From Conidiobolus incongruus B7586 (lineage: Eukaryota > Entomophthoromycota > Entomophthoromycetes > Entomophthorales > Conidiobolaceae), in NCBI GenBank assembly GCA_000697335.1, contig JNEM01016258.1:1-63644 (forward strand): a stretch of DNA of 63,644 nucleotides. The letters run 5' to 3'. Of the stretch, positions 11,839 to 26,700 are shown one piece after another (position 1 is the stretch's first letter; every line of letters begins with the position of its first letter). Under the pieces are notes generated by a model, which was given only the letters and a program-made list of their open reading frames with translations, was not told where the DNA came from and did no database searches. A program made the position numbers and the translations under genes.

Positions 11839-14800
11839 TTAATCATCTACCAATGCAATATTGTACCACCACTCCTCGTGAGCGTCTTTGATCTTGCCGC
11901 CCATGCGTTCTTCCTGCTCTTGGATCATTTTGGCAGGACGACGCTTCTTCACAAAACCTCCCTGCTCCATGAGGTATTCGAACGTCCTGCGGTTGGGGAT
12001 CGTATCATCATCGAGGTTCTCCTCTTCACACCAGTCGCGGAACACATCATAAAGATCTGCAGGTCGGAGGTAGGAGTAGGGTCGCATCTGAAGTTTGCTC
12101 TCGCTGAAGTCTTCGAAGAGCTCCATTAAGTCATCTTCGATTTCAGGTTCAGAGTCGCGGCCTTGTGGAGAAGGATCGTATGTGGATTGGTAGGGACGTG
12201 CTGTGGAATTCACTTGCTGCACAGGAGCTTCGTCTGAGTCGTACTCGTCCAAGTTAACGACTGGAGATTTGGCACGTCCGCGATTGAGACGCGTTGGCTT
12301 AATGTTGCTGGGATCTTGGAAGATAGTACTTCTACTTCCGAGAGTGCTCGTGCCTAGTCCTTGAGAAGATGGGCTGAGAAGATTATTACCTGCAGGTTGC
12401 ATAATGGCACCAATTGCAACATCATCATCCTCGTCTTCTTGGGGATATCCGCCAGTGGGAGCGAATCCTCCCACAAAGTGACCGGGATATTGGCCTTCAG
12501 GATGGAAATAGTCTTGAGAGCCAAGTTGGTGTTGCATAGGTGAGTATTGCTGTCCATAGGGATGGCCGTAACCTTGCGCAAGGGAAGGCGCAGATCCGTT
12601 GACCATCATGCCACCAGGACCATAAGGAGAATATCCACCGATGAAACTAGCATTACCTCCCATTGCCATCATACGCTGTTCCTGTAGTATTCTTTCTTTT
12701 TCGCGTTCAAAAGCCAATTGTTGTGGATCAGCATAGGTACCAAGCATTGTTGTTGAGGCTGATTGTTGCATCCTTGAGTGAGCATTGGTATATTTAGTTT
12801 GAGCTCTTTGTTGTTGGATTGCATTGATTGCTCCAACCAAACCTCCGCTAGGTTGGTGTTGTTTCTTTTCAGGTAATTGGATCAAAGGACCAAATTTGGC
12901 TTGATTCATCATTTGTTGATCGTTGAAACGATTCATTTCCTGAGCCTCGAGAAGAGTCATAGGGCGGTTACTACGGGGCATTGGGGGTTGAGGGGGATAC
13001 ATCCCAGGTTGAAGAGGAACTCCATAAGGATCGTATCCGGGCATACCACCTGATAATCTGGGGTCCTGGGGATATCCACCATATTCAGGACCTGGAGGAA
13101 AACCTTGGCGTAAATGCAATTGTTCTGCAGAATTACCATAAGGGCCAACTCCTGGACCTAATGGTGCATCCTCATCATTTACCTGAGGATATCTAGGAAC
13201 TTGATGATCAAATCTGGGGTCATAAGGTTGATTTTGAGATTGATCTTGTTGATATCCTGAACTACGTTGGTTGAGAGGTGCATCATCTTCATCGTCTTCG
13301 GAATCAGATGGGCTAGGTAAGTTGACACGGCTTCTTGGGGCTCTTGGAGCACGAACACCAGCAGAGCCGGTGGGGAGAATGGAAGTGTTGGGAGAGGTTT
13401 CAGCAGAATCTGGCTTTTGGACAGCTTCGACTGAAGGGCTCTTAAACATTGTGAAGGGCCTGGGAGCCTGACCAGTCTTAATTTGTGGATTGGCTCCCAA
13501 AGCTGAAGCAGATCGATTGTTATGAATACCCAAATTTCCCATTGCCTTACTCAAGCTTTCAACATTATCTTGAGCTTGGTTTGCATTTTTGTTTCTGGAA
13601 ATAGGGGCCCAGTTCTCTCCTTCCTCATCATCATCGTCCGATTCGGAATCCAATTGCTGAGGTCTTGAAGCATTGGGCCTTCTTTGATTGGGACGAGTGG
13701 CTCTAGTTTTTCTCACCTGAGGAATTTCATCTTCACTCGACTCATCATCATCATCATCATCATCATGATTGAATCTATTTAAAGGTTGAGGGTCATGGGC
13801 AATTTCTTCAGAAATGATAGAATTATTGCCACTGTGAAGAATGACTTGGGGTTGCTCTTGGAATGATACTGAAGTCTTTCTTCCTTGATCCTTGGAAGCG
13901 CTATCTGTGTTGAAGGGATTAGGATTTCTACTTCCTCTACCTCTTGAACGCGATCCAAAGGTCATTTGATTTTCTATTAATCGGTTTAATAAATTTATTA
14001 TCAATGGATATTTATCAAATTACCTATTTCTTTTTGTTCTTTTAATTTTTGCTGGCGAAGCTTCTCTTCTTCGGCTTCGATTTGCTGTTGAAAAGTTTGC
14101 TCAACATCGTGAAGTGGGGTTCTAGGCTGATTGAGACCGTATTTAAAACTTAATACAGCATCAAAATCTCGCTTAGTTTGAAAGTCACTCTTATCCTTGA
14201 TAGTTAAAGTAACAATGTCATCTAATAATAATCCTAATTCTGAGGGATTGGGAATTTGAGGTAACCAGTACTCAATTAAGTTGGGACGATGGTATAAATT
14301 AAAAAGATCAACAGCACTCAATATGATGTTGATGGCAACTTCGACGGAATCGGCATCAATTAAAATGTATGGTAGTTTTCTTTGGGTGGTAAGATCGGTA
14401 ATATCACCTTCCAATTTAATTAAGGTGACTAAATGAGAGGGTTGTTCGTCGATTTCTGGTTCGGGATATACTAAGTAGATATGGTCCAAATTCTGTATCT
14501 CGTAGCCCTGAATATCTTGTGAAGAGGCTTTCGAGCTGCTGGGTGAGAGTAAAATTCTCTTAGGATGTGAAGGCACCTTTGTTCTCTCTTTCTGAGGTTG
14601 ATAACTGAGACGAGTCCAGTCGTCAGAACCGGATCTCCTTACGAATGCTGAAGGATGAGAAACTTGAGAAGAGTAATTGTGATCTAAAAAGGGTTTATAT
14701 TGAGGTAAGTCAAACCATAAAGAAGTGAAATATTCCATAATTCTAGCATATTCCCAATTGCTCAAACGAATTGCTAAGCACCAAATACTCAACTCTTCTT

Positions 14801-15319
14801 CAGTCAAACAACTTAGTAAAAACTTGTTTGCGCCCTGAGTATTGAGATCGAACACCCAGGGATGATGTTCAGCGTCAGGTGACACTTTGAGAATGGAAAC
14901 TGAGGCGTCTGCAAGATACATGGGATTAGGTTCTTGCTTCTTGACAAGATCCAATCTGGGGCCTTCGCAGTCTTCGGGAGAGGTGACAGGATAAAAATGA
15001 AGGATTGAACCAACTAATTCTACATACCATTTTGACCACTGGTTAGTTTGATAGGGTTGACCGTCGGGTAATAAAAGGTTCTGCATTTGTAAAAAACCAG
15101 ACATGTATACTTTCTTCTGATAGGGATTTAATAAAGCTTCAACAGCTTGGTTCATATCTTCGATTTCGTGAGTCGAAACATCTTGAGCTGAAGAAGCATG
15201 TAAATTTGAATGAACATTACTTGGTAAAGGCAAATCTTCGTCTAATTAAATGAACATGTTGAATAAACTGCATTCTTTTAAAATAGTTGAATAATAGAGT
15301 ATTTCTTACCAGAAGACAT
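11839..15319 (-). CDS. Caf120/Skg3-like PH-domain protein (3 exons)
   Basis: Exons on the minus strand are 15310-15319 (only MSSD begins here), 14024-15241 and 11839-13973, with introns of 68 and 50 bp. The sum closes at 1,120 residues. A PH domain spans about residues 46-161 (start KVYMSGFLQMQNLLLPDG, core QWSKWYVELVGSILHFYP), as in the fungal Caf120/Skg3 group linked to the Ccr4-Not complex and cell polarity. A second folded region (about 240-400) follows. Then comes a long disordered stretch rich in Pro, Gln, Gly, Asn and acidic/Ser clusters (about 410-1010). The last 105 residues are again conserved-looking: LYDVFRDWCEEENLDDD followed by RRTFEYLMEQGGFVKKRR. That block resembles the small winged-helix tail of some viral or plasmid primase-helicases, but the likeness may be chance. 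Function is inferred from the PH part only. The 10-bp first exon would be easily missed. Confidence 0.72.
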
Positions 15320-17542
15320 GATAACAGTATTTAATTAAATGAATGAATCAATTAATCTGTATAATATAAGTATTTTAAATAGGTTAATTAATTAATCAAC
15401 CAAGGATTAAAAAACTGAATAAGAGGTAATGAATAGGTTTTATTTTAACTCTGAATTAAATTGGAAAATATTTGAATGATTCCAATTTCAATTGAAATGT
15501 GCAATTCATGCATATGGTATTATGGATTGATTTTTGTGATTTACTGATAACAATATGCTCAATACAATCATACCGAGTGATTCATATCTAATATATCATC
15601 TATAGTATATATTAAACCATTCATATAAATAAATCAATTGATCAACAATACGGATTTAACAACCATTCTAAAAATATCTAGAAAATAGAGTTCATAACTA
15701 GTTTGTCATAATTCACTGGGTAACCATTGGCTTATTGAATTAATCCATTATTACAAGGATCAAAAATTGGAATTTAATTAAAATAATTGCCTAATTAAAT
15801 TAATGTGTCAAACTTTATACTTGATAATTTTGGTTCATTTTATTTAAATACTGGTTAGTCGTCAAAAATTGTCGAAATTTTTGAAAAAATTAGGTAGGTA
15901 AGTTAATGTTTAGACTTAGATTATGAAATGATGATGAATTTCTCAATATATATTACTAATTTTAACTTAATATCCAGTATTAAGCAAATATACAAAATCC
16001 TTGGAAATTGCTTTCAATTCATCAATATATAAAACTAATTTTAACTTTATGAAATCATCAAATTTTTAATCCATTGACTATAATTTGTAACACCCAAAAA
16101 TTCCAGGATCCTATTCAGGAACTACTATACAATATCATATTTTATATTTTCAAATTGTACAGATGATTGCATGACAATAAATTTTAAAAAATTGAAATAA
16201 TGCTTGGTAAAGTTTGGAGAATGACATCATTCTAAAGATATCTTCATGATTTTATATTGGTAAAAGTCAAAATAAATCTAAAATGGTATATAACAAAAAA
16301 CAATTCATCACAACAAATTAACTCAAATATATATTCATTAAATATGCAATTGATCAATAAAAAATTTTAATTCATAATATTTGAATTTTGTATAAAAAAT
16401 CAACTATTTTTCGAAATAATTCCTTAATTACTTTTATATATACTGATATACTTATTCAATTCATATCATTTTAAAAAACTAAATACAAAAACTTATTGAT
16501 TTTCAAGTTGTACAAAATCCAAAATGGTGATAATGTAATAAAAATTGGATATTATTGAAAATGAACATTATTATAAATATATAATTTAATAATATAACAA
16601 AATAGATTGATATTTGAATCAATCATTGATTTAAATTAATAAGTTAATAATACTTTGGGATTCAAATTGTGAACTTTAATTTATCCCACTAATAAATATT
16701 AATTAAAATTTAATATAAATTCAGGTGATTTATTTCCAAGATTCATTTCAAATTAAATACCAATAAACAATTAATAAAAATGGCATTAATAACCAATTCA
16801 CACACAACATCAGATAAATTATAACAATTATAATTGGATAAAATTACAACGGTAAATAATTTAATGTGATCTTAAAACCATATAAAAAAACCTATAAAAT
16901 CTAATATCAAATAATAATAACGATCTTATCAATCCCATTCCACAATAATTTACCTATTATCAAATATTTATAATTACACCTACGAATCAAGTCTCAATAT
17001 CTGATAATATCAAGTATAATTTAATTCATTTCAAATGATTAATGCAGATCACGTAAAAATATCAATCGATCTACAATATATTTTAAAACTCATGAGGAAC
17101 TCCTAAGTCCAATATTAAGAGTATCTTATAATTTAATCACATGGCTAGAATCGAAATATCTAACCATATATGAAATCTTACATTTTATTCAAAATTGATA
17201 AAATTATCATTCATTATAATATCCTATACCTATCTGATATTCAGCTCACTCCAATTTATTAAATTATTAAATATTATAATATAGAATGGATTGAATTTGA
17301 AATAATAATAGGTAATTTTTTAATAATCTTATATGATTTTCCTTTAGCTTAGAATTAGATAATTATCGATAATTCTAATGAATAATAATATCGATATCAA
17401 TATCAAATATTCCTAATTTCCCCCAATTACTCAATATTAAAAAGCTTAATATTTAATTTTGAAAAAAATTTTTATTCAATTAATTAATTAATTAAAAGGA
17501 TTTTAAATAAATAAGAATATATGGTGAAAATAAAAATAGATA
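15320..17542. other. AT-rich spacer between Caf120-like gene and CCH1 copy 1
   Basis: This 2.2 kb region must include the promoter of the minus-strand Caf120-like gene. No ORF, RNA gene or repeat was recognised. Confidence 0.5.
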
Positions 17543-20500
17543 TTAGTCGACTTTTTGTTTAAATAAAATATCTAGAAAAAAAAGTTAATGAAAAATCATT
17601 TAAAAGGTAGAAAAGGAGGGGAGTGAAATTACCTTGCCAGCAATTTTGTTCTAAATTTAATTGATTAAGTTGATCGTTTAATTCATTAATTTCGAAGGGA
17701 TCATTCTCCGAACCGGATAAATTATAGAAGCTAATTAGCCATTAGTATATTATGACAATATTGAATGATGCTATAATAATTACGATATGGGCGAATATTC
17801 TGGACTACTCGAATTGGGCGAACTCAAATAGTGATAATTCTGATTTGTCGGTTTTGGTATCGTCAACTTTAAATTGTGGGTTTTTCTCGTAGTTGTACCA
17901 TTTCTAGAATTCAATTCGGAGTCGCTTTCGTCGGACTGTCCAGAATCGGTACCCAAAGTAATTCTGGGTAGAATCTTTTGTGAGCGTCTGATACGCCATT
18001 TTTTCAGATAGTTCGTGAACAATCCCATGATCCTCTGCTTGTGATACATTGCCCTAATTTGGTCCTGATGCTTTTGGTATGGGATAATTTCGCTCAGCAT
18101 AAAGCATTCCATAGGGTCAATAATTTTGTACTGAACGATGAGATTCAAAAATTGGTTGAATTCCAGGCCCTTGCCCCTGGAATGCAGGATGAATTGGCAG
18201 CATTCGATATAGATCAGATTGAAATTTACTTTGCGTTCTTTCAACTTGTCGGTTTGTAGTAGATCTAGTTGGCGATTGAGCCACTTACAATAGTCTTTCA
18301 AAACTTCAGGATCTATATCTTTCACAGGAGTGCCTCGCTCCCAACCCGGGTATCCAAACTTCTCCTTGTATTTGCGATTGTATTCCCGACACATCAATAT
18401 GGGATTAAATTTGACTGGGAAGCACCTAATTTTAAATGGTGTTTCCAAACCCTTCAACAATTTAATCAACGAAGGTTTCTGAATGTAACCATATCCCATT
18501 GGATCAACAGTGGACCAATTCTTTTTGAATTCACGTAAATCTTGCCTTGATACAAAGGAGAACGATGCAAAAATTTCGTAACAGTAACTGAACGTATCGA
18601 GGAGGAAAATTACAAACATACTGGAGAAAATGTACACGGAAATGGTATGGAAGCTGATGAATAGAATGGTAGCTAGCCAAGGGTCGCCACAGTCCGATTC
18701 GAGGTAATTTTCGTTGTAAACGCAGTTCGGGCTCTGTACTTTGAAGTCGTACATAATGTCATTCCAACCTTCTCCCGTCGAAATTCGGAAAAGGAGTAAG
18801 AAAATAGCCAAATAATCTTTAGCGTTGACGTAATAAGACATATTTTGACCCCACTTGGTATTACTGAACCCTTGATGCATAGCAATTGCATAAATCACAA
18901 AGATAACGAACCAAACGTATGCCAATTCTAAAATATCTTTCAAACTCGCTTTTAAAATATAAATCAATTGCAATAAAGGATCCAATTTGACAATCAATTT
19001 TAAACTCACCAATAGAGTGAGACAGAAGCCTAGCTTTTTGAAGAAAATGGTCAAGGAGCCCAATTGCTGAGCGTTAGCCAAATTCACTTGATGCAAAATA
19101 ATTTGGATGATAATCGCTGAGACTGTCACGATGAGAAATATGGGATTGATGGGTTTCGACATGTATACTTCGGAACCACGGCCAAAAAGTTGGAACACTT
19201 CGTTCAGGCCGGCAATACATAGACACGCGACGAGGAGCCATAGCCTGGTCAATCGCCACTTTTCACTCATTTTCAAGTATCCAAGCATCACCAGAACGAA
19301 AATTGCAAGGTATACGAATGAACAGAACCTATTCCACCAACTCTTTTTATCCGTGACGATTTTGAAGCACCAACGCTTTAATCCCAAATCAGTTGGGCAA
19401 TTGACCATTTTTTTACTGGGTTTAACCTGGTCTAATTGCTTCTTCAAATCGATCCAATTTTTCTCATTCTCCGAAATCACAGCAGCTCCAGTGAATTCCC
19501 TGTGATTGTTGATAATCACAGCGATAAAGGTGGAAATACCGATGAGTTGGACACCGAAAAAGTACACTACGAAATAGATGGAGTGCCACCAGTTCGCTTC
19601 GTCTCTGGGCTGGAGACCAGGGCCCATAATATTCATGGTGTTTTTCATCACGTCGATCCACTTTTCGCGACTCGCCAACTCGATAAGGAGCATGAGACTC
19701 GAGCCCAATGTGTCAAAAGAATACAAGTAGGGATTACTCCAAGTTCGAGGCATCAAGATCCCCTTGCCTTCCTTGGTCACAAAGCTCCCTATGCAGTCCA
19801 ACATGGTAATAATTTTGTTGGTATCGTCATTACACATCATTAACTTTTGACCGAACATAGCCTTACCAATGACTGCGAAAGGAACGATAAACGCCAATAG
19901 GATGAGAATCACTGTCATGAGTTTGAAAAATCCCGCAATAAATATGGAGTATAATGTCCTCTTCAATGTTTTGGTCCTAGTTGCCAGCCTTAGTGCACGA
20001 AGCGATACCAAAATATGAAATACTCTAGAGGTCGAAACTTCCGATCTATAGGTCAAAGTCACGTCGACGATTTGTAGGATTAATACCATAAGGTCGATTC
20101 GATTCCAAAATCCTCTGAGGTACCCCTTGGGCGTGAATAAGAATCCCTTGGCAATGACAATGACTATGAATTCCACGGTCAAAATAATGGTAAATAGGAG
20201 ATTGAGTTTCCAATAAACGAAACTGTTACCCCTACGGAATTTGACGTATTCGTGCCTTTCCCTCGGACTGTCGAGACCTCCTACGATTGTCGATCCGATA
20301 ATCGCTAGCCATACAATTAGATGATAGTATACTCGTATATCTCGAAATTTGAAGATGTTTTTATGTAGGCTGAAGTTACTATTACTCAAGTATTGACAGA
20401 ATTTTCTCAGTCTGTTATTGGGTCTAAATAAAAATATCGTTCTTGAATAGTTGGGGTGATTGTTGTAGAATCTCGACCTATAATAGTCCCTGGGCGTTAA

Positions 20501-23500
20501 TTTAGCCATATCATTCTTTGGGGGATCGATCAAGTACGAAGTTAGATGGGTAGGCAAATGAAATTTCAAATGTTTGGGCAGATGCGGTATAAAGAGGGGC
20601 AAGGGTTTAGGCGGTAGGTGGCGATAAGGATTCCAAATACTACAAATTTATTAATTCAGGATAATTGATGATGTTAAATTAATTACCTGATAGGATAACT
20701 CATCTCCCTCAATTTTATCCCTTGAATATTTTTAACAAAATTATCCAATTGAATTTTATACTTTTCACCCCTAACCAATTCGAAACCTTCCATTGCTACT
20801 GCGATGAACATTCTAGCCAAAATAAAATTACTCAGGAATATCCATACGATCATGGCAACCGCTATAATAATAATGTTAGATATGCTGAATTTATCTGTCA
20901 TTTCATAGAGCTGATTGGGCCAATCTTCCCCGTCTAGTAGCTTTAATTCATTAGTCAAACTATTATTTTTTAAAAGATAATAACATACTTGAATTAAGCT
21001 CAAAATACTCTGTGGAATACTATCATATCTCATAATATTATTTTCATTAGGTTCTAAATTACTGTGTTTGTCAATTCGATTCGCTAAAACTTGAATAAAC
21101 TACTCAAAATTAGTAAAAATGTAAAGTTTATTTTGAAATTCGGTTACCATCGGTGCTACAAGTAGTAGCAAAGCCCACATGAAGGTCAGAACTCGGATGG
21201 TGCTCGTGACATTTTCGGATAATTTGGACTTGATTTAAATTAATACTAGCACAATTGCTTTAATTGAGTAAATTACCATGATATGTCTTACTCCAGGTAT
21301 GATACCAAGTACTCGATATACCCTAAAAATACAGAAAGCTTCGACGTAAACAGCATGATTGCTAACGGTTGTCATATCTACGTATATGTTTAAGGCAATG
21401 GGAATGACGATTAGAATAATATCCAAATAGTCTGTTAATGTTAATTTTTGGACTTGTCGCGGGGGGTATGGACACTTTTTGACCAAGAATCGGAGGAAGA
21501 CGGTGAAAAGAAGGAAGAAATTGGTATAGTCTAAATCCATGTAAGATAAGGCAATAATTTAATGAATTTAGTGATACTTACAGAATAAATTATTACTCCA
21601 AATCTGTTCCCTAGTCAGAGCGATACGTAGGATTAAATCCAGCCAAATTAATAGGAAACTCACCACTTCCAAGATCGGTAGGATTTGCACGATTGTGGAG
21701 TACATCAGTTTAGGTATGAGGCCTGGGAACCCTCTGGCAGGAGATACAAAACATCGTTTCATATTAACGGAATCAGGAAGTTGCTGAATGGATTCAAATT
21801 TTCCAGTCATCGTATTGAACTCATTCAATTCGATGGTCTCGGCCTCGGGGGGATGCTGCAATTCGAAGCCTAGGAACTGTTTCCAAGTCTGATCGCTTTG
21901 CTCACTCTTTAAATCATGTTTCCTAAAATATCATCAATTTAGTCACAATCCAACTCTCACACATATTCTAACTACTTACTTTTGCTTTTTTATTTTTTCA
22001 TCCTCCTCTTCCCTAATTTTTTCAAAAATTCTACCAATTACAGCAACGTAGAGTTCAATTAGCCAAAAACTGAATAAAATGACGATAATACAATAATACG
22101 TGGCACTCCACCAACCATTCGTCGCCATTGTATGGTACATGATATCACTATATAATTGATCTACATATTTAAATAATTTTGATTTTTGATAAATTGAAAT
22201 TGATTTACTTGTAATAGTGATAAATACTATAAGAGCACTGGATAGGAAGTTGTCAAAACTTAAGATATTGTGTTGATTTTTATAACCCTAAATAAAAATT
22301 AACAAAAGAAATTTTTGTGAATTTTTAGGAAAAAAGTTACTAAACATTGCATTCCCTCGGGACACCAGTAACCGCTGCCAGTATAAGGAGATTTGTTAAA
22401 GGAATCACGAGTTTTATAACAGAACATATCCTCGATGGCTTCGGGTTTCCCATCGGCACCTAAAAATGTTTAAAAAATTTGTAATTAAATAGATATTTAA
22501 TATATTACCTGTAATATGACATCGGTTACTCAAAGTTCCTTGAAATAATATAAGACCTAAATTTCTAAACATAATTAACTATTAATCAATATTGAAATAG
22601 TATGAATTACCCCATTAAAATAAAGAAAAATATAATAAATAAAGTCACATTTTTCATCAAAGGTAAACTAATTTTCAGAGTTTTTATAATGGGATCGAAG
22701 AATTTTACATAAAATAGTAGGCGAATAGGTCGTAAGGCACTCAAGAATTGTAGGATCATAATTGTAGGGGATTCGGTGTTGTAACCTCTAAAGATAATGA
22801 GGATTTGGAGAATCCAGTAAGTCAACGTACTTAGGAAATCGAGACGGTGTATGGACCTTCGTAAATAAGGTAGTTCTTTTAGTTCCTGATCGTTAGGCAT
22901 CAGCTGATGTGTACTGATTTCGTTAAATTCGTTCAGAATTTTTTGTTCAATAAATGATGATTTTTTAGTGGATTTAGATTCATATTGGAATATGAAGCTG
23001 TTGGATATGGATTTCAATAGAATTTCAAGTAGAAATATCAGATTAATGATGTGCAGTGCGGTAATGAACGGATATTTCAGGTCAGATAACTGATTTTTAA
23101 GGATAATTAACAACCAGTCCAAAACCGTCAACGTATTCATCAACCTATCGAGATGTTGCCATTCCACGACCATATTGGCGAATTTACGAATTGAATTATC
23201 CCTTGAAAAAATTAGGAAAGCACGATCGGAATAAAATAGAGAGCTTAAGCCTTTGTGAAATTTGGCAATGGGTGGATGAAACTTGAGTGATAGCTTCTTG
23301 AATATGGTTTTGTATTTAGCTCTCCGCGTGGGTTTCTGAGTAGGTATACGTTTTAACCTGGGAATCACTACGGAAAACCCCGTGGAGATCGTATCCTGAC
23401 TGGAATCCGACTGAATACAAGAAGAGTTGGAATCATAAACAGAGTCCATAGATTTCGACCTTAACGGAATTTTTAAACTGTCAGTATCCATCACAGGTAC

Positions 23501-23716
23501 CATTAAGAAATTAGTATCCTTCGCCGTCTCTTCAGGCTGGAGAGCCGGTGGTGTTAATATAAATGTGGGCTGATCATTCCGAATGGAATTTGATTTGCTA
23601 ATATTTAACGGAGTCAAAAACTCATTAGACAAAGTAATATTCTCAGTGGTATCATTATTATCTTCTACTCTCTCTTTAGGTATATTTAATAAATTTTGAT
23701 TGGATTGATTCATCAA
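17543..23716 (-). CDS. CCH1: Cch1-type voltage-gated calcium channel alpha subunit, copy 1 (13 exons)
   Basis: Minus-strand exons are 22611-23716, 22509-22564, 22341-22459, 22209-22287, 21980-22160, 21582-21922, 21277-21530, 21148-21228, 20989-21099, 20687-20940, 17784-20639, 17633-17730 and 17543-17571. The frame closes at 1,854 residues. Four six-helix repeats are present. Pore loops carry ITITNQLYSD (Q455), LLDGEDW (E781), LASREKW (E1186) and STGEGWND (E1484), a Q/E/E/E filter. S4 of repeat III is charged (SLRALRLATRTKTLKR), while S4 of repeats I, II and IV have few charges. An EF-hand-like segment follows repeat IV; its loop reads DPMGYGYI. Cch1 forms the plasma-membrane high-affinity calcium uptake channel with Mid1, which is not in this window. 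The last two exons are tiny and end in VD. Copy 2 lies about 8.2 kb upstream in the same orientation with the same exon plan. Confidence 0.9.
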
Positions 23717-26700
23717 TTTTAATTCTAATTACAATATATACATTAATAATTCTTTTAAAAATTATATTTACAAAATAAAAAATTAATTAATTATTTTTTT
23801 AGTTGAATAAAAAAGAAAAGTAAATAATAGTGATTAATGACCATATTATTTAACAAAAAATTATTGATTGGGAAAATCTCTATAACAGGTTTACTAATTT
23901 ATTTGATAAAGTTTAGATGGTTATGTATCCATTTTGTATTCCATTTATCATATTGCCTCAGTTTTATAATATGCAAGTTGCTAAATTGAGAATTTAAATT
24001 GAAATCAATATGTGGGATGAAATTTGAATTTTATTAATGGTATATTGCTGATGATATCATCTTGGGTATGATTCAATTTAAATATTTTGAAAACATTTTT
24101 TAATTCATATAACTATTCATTATAATTATTGTGTATTTAGAAGGTATACCAAATTGAGAGTTTTAATTATTATATTTCAATTGATAAAAAATTTGATTTT
24201 AATGTACTAAATCAACACTATGTTTTTCCAATGATAAAATGATCAACAATATTGAAATAATATCCAAAGCAAAGAAATCAATATAAAAATAGAATAATTT
24301 TTTATTATTAATATGTCAAAAAATATTTTATTAGTGCTAGTAAATGTATAATAATTGTTAATTGTTTCAATTCAGTTGGAGAACACTACAATTGTTGACA
24401 TATCATTGAAATATATTTATTTAAAAAATAGAATATCATCTAAAATCAAAATCAATTAAAAAATTATTAAGGTTTGATATAAATTAGATTTTTTTTATGA
24501 AATTTTGAAGAATAAAATATAAGTAATATAGTATGTATCCATAAAGTATTTTTTAAAAAAATTGTATTAATATTAGATATAACATCATATTGATAAAATT
24601 AACTATTAAATTATAACCTAATGAAATATTTAGTATTTGAAAATTATTTGTTTTGTTAATATTGATATTTATTCCTTCAGCAAAATAAGATTTCAATCAA
24701 ACATTTCAAAAATATTATCAGTATATTGAGAATTATTTCAATGGTTTGTCTTAAATATATATCTTATTTAAAATAGATAGCTTAATAATCATAATTTCAA
24801 TGAGCAATTTTATTGATTTCATTTGTATCACAAGTTGAATATTATTTAAAATTATAGCGTTATTTATGTAATTTTTATTGAAATATATAAAGAAAATTTG
24901 ACATGGTATCCAATAGTTCAAAACCTAAATTCCTATATCTTAATTTTTTATTATTTGATAAATCAAAGCTATTTTATTATTATTATAGTATTATTTCAAA
25001 TAATAGTAAGTGATCTAATAATTCATCATATTCATTATATATATAATTTAGAGAATTTCAAATTTTATCTAAGTTAAATAATGAATATTCATCATAATAT
25101 CATATTATATTAAATATTCTATATAGATTATATACAAAAATTTCCAAGTTATAACAAGTGGCAAAAGGCTTTCAAAGTATATTATCGCAAACTAGTTCAA
25201 TCAACTCAAAGCTGAAAGATCTGATATAAAAGACATGCCTTATTTAATTTATCTTAAATTTATAACTAAAAAATATAAGCAAAATTAAGGAATATTTCAT
25301 ATATCACCTATATAGCTTAGGAAAGAACTAACATAATTTTATATATCAATACTATCTCTGTTATTACTTTATTAAAAGGTAAATTCAAATTAGTTCAAAA
25401 ATTCAAAGTATGGGTACTTTATATTTTAATTGAAGATCAAATATATATAAAGAAAATTTAGCTAATAAATATCATTATAATTCTTATCTTATTATACATA
25501 AAATTATTACAATAAATAAATCATCAATTCTAGTATATTTTATTATCAACAAATATAAAGGGAACTCAGGATGAAAAATTCAATCTATTATTATTAATTC
25601 TAAAATAAAAGTTAATTGAGAAAAGCAAATATAGTTATAAGATATAGATACTAATAATATAATACTTTACCAATCATTACCAGTGAAAAAAATCTTAATT
25701 ATATAATATATTTTTTTAAACACTAATTTTATAAAGTACTGTAAGAAAAATATTATTCAAAAACCATTTATTTTATATAAAAATAATTATATATATATAT
25801 ATATAGCAAAAATCATCAATAATTTGTTTATTAAAAAGGGCTAGTTTTTATTTCGATATCCATTATATTCACGAGATATAAATCCTGGTGATTATGATTG
25901 TTTCAGTAGATTAGAAAATTTAATATAAGGAAAGAGATTTGATAACGTTTCAATTTACAATTCAAAATTAAATATGTAATTTTGAAAATTAATTATAAAA
26001 ACCTATGTAAAATAGTTAAATAATTATCATTATTATGAAATTTTGTTATTAAAAAACAAGGAGGGCATTAACTATTGTAATCATATTATTTTTTCTTTAC
26101 CTTTTATTATTTTATTAAAATATATTTTTAAAATTAATGAACCTATTTTTAAACTATAAATTAATTTAATTAATTATAATTAATTTAAAATATTATCAAA
26201 ATTTAATCTTTTGAAGTACCTATTGTTTGAATATGAAAATTTAACAAATTTTCAATTAAAAATTACTATTAATTTTATTTATATTTAATTAACTTGCCAA
26301 TATATTTATGTTTTAAATTAATAAATAAAAATTAGAATAACTAAAATCATTTAATTAATCAAACAAAATTCAGACAATATTATAAGTATATTTAACTCAG
26401 AATTTATATAGTCAGTATTGAATAGGTATTTCTTTAACTTGAATTATTTTGTTTTTAATTTGAAAATTAAATAACTCATTTAATTAAATAAATTAAACTT
26501 GAATAATCGATAAAAAAATATGTATTTGTAATATATTATATTAAATAAATTATACAAATTAATTCAATTACTATAATATAAACATTTGTAATAATAAAAC
26601 ATAATTCGTATTAATATATATATATATATATGCTATATCAATATAAAACATTTATAAAAATAAAATCTTTATAATAGAATTCATTATTTAATTAAAATTA

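Noticed and set aside
17543-17571. Ending CCH1 copy 1 at the in-frame stop just after 17784 without the two small exons
   Set aside because: A GT donor just before that stop, and matching small exons with parallel sequence (W-Q/K-D-I-L/M-F) in copy 2, support the longer model.
19107-19843. 132- and 135-codon plus-strand frames opposite CCH1 copy 1
   Set aside because: They are antisense to transmembrane repeats of the channel and show no own domain or promoter.
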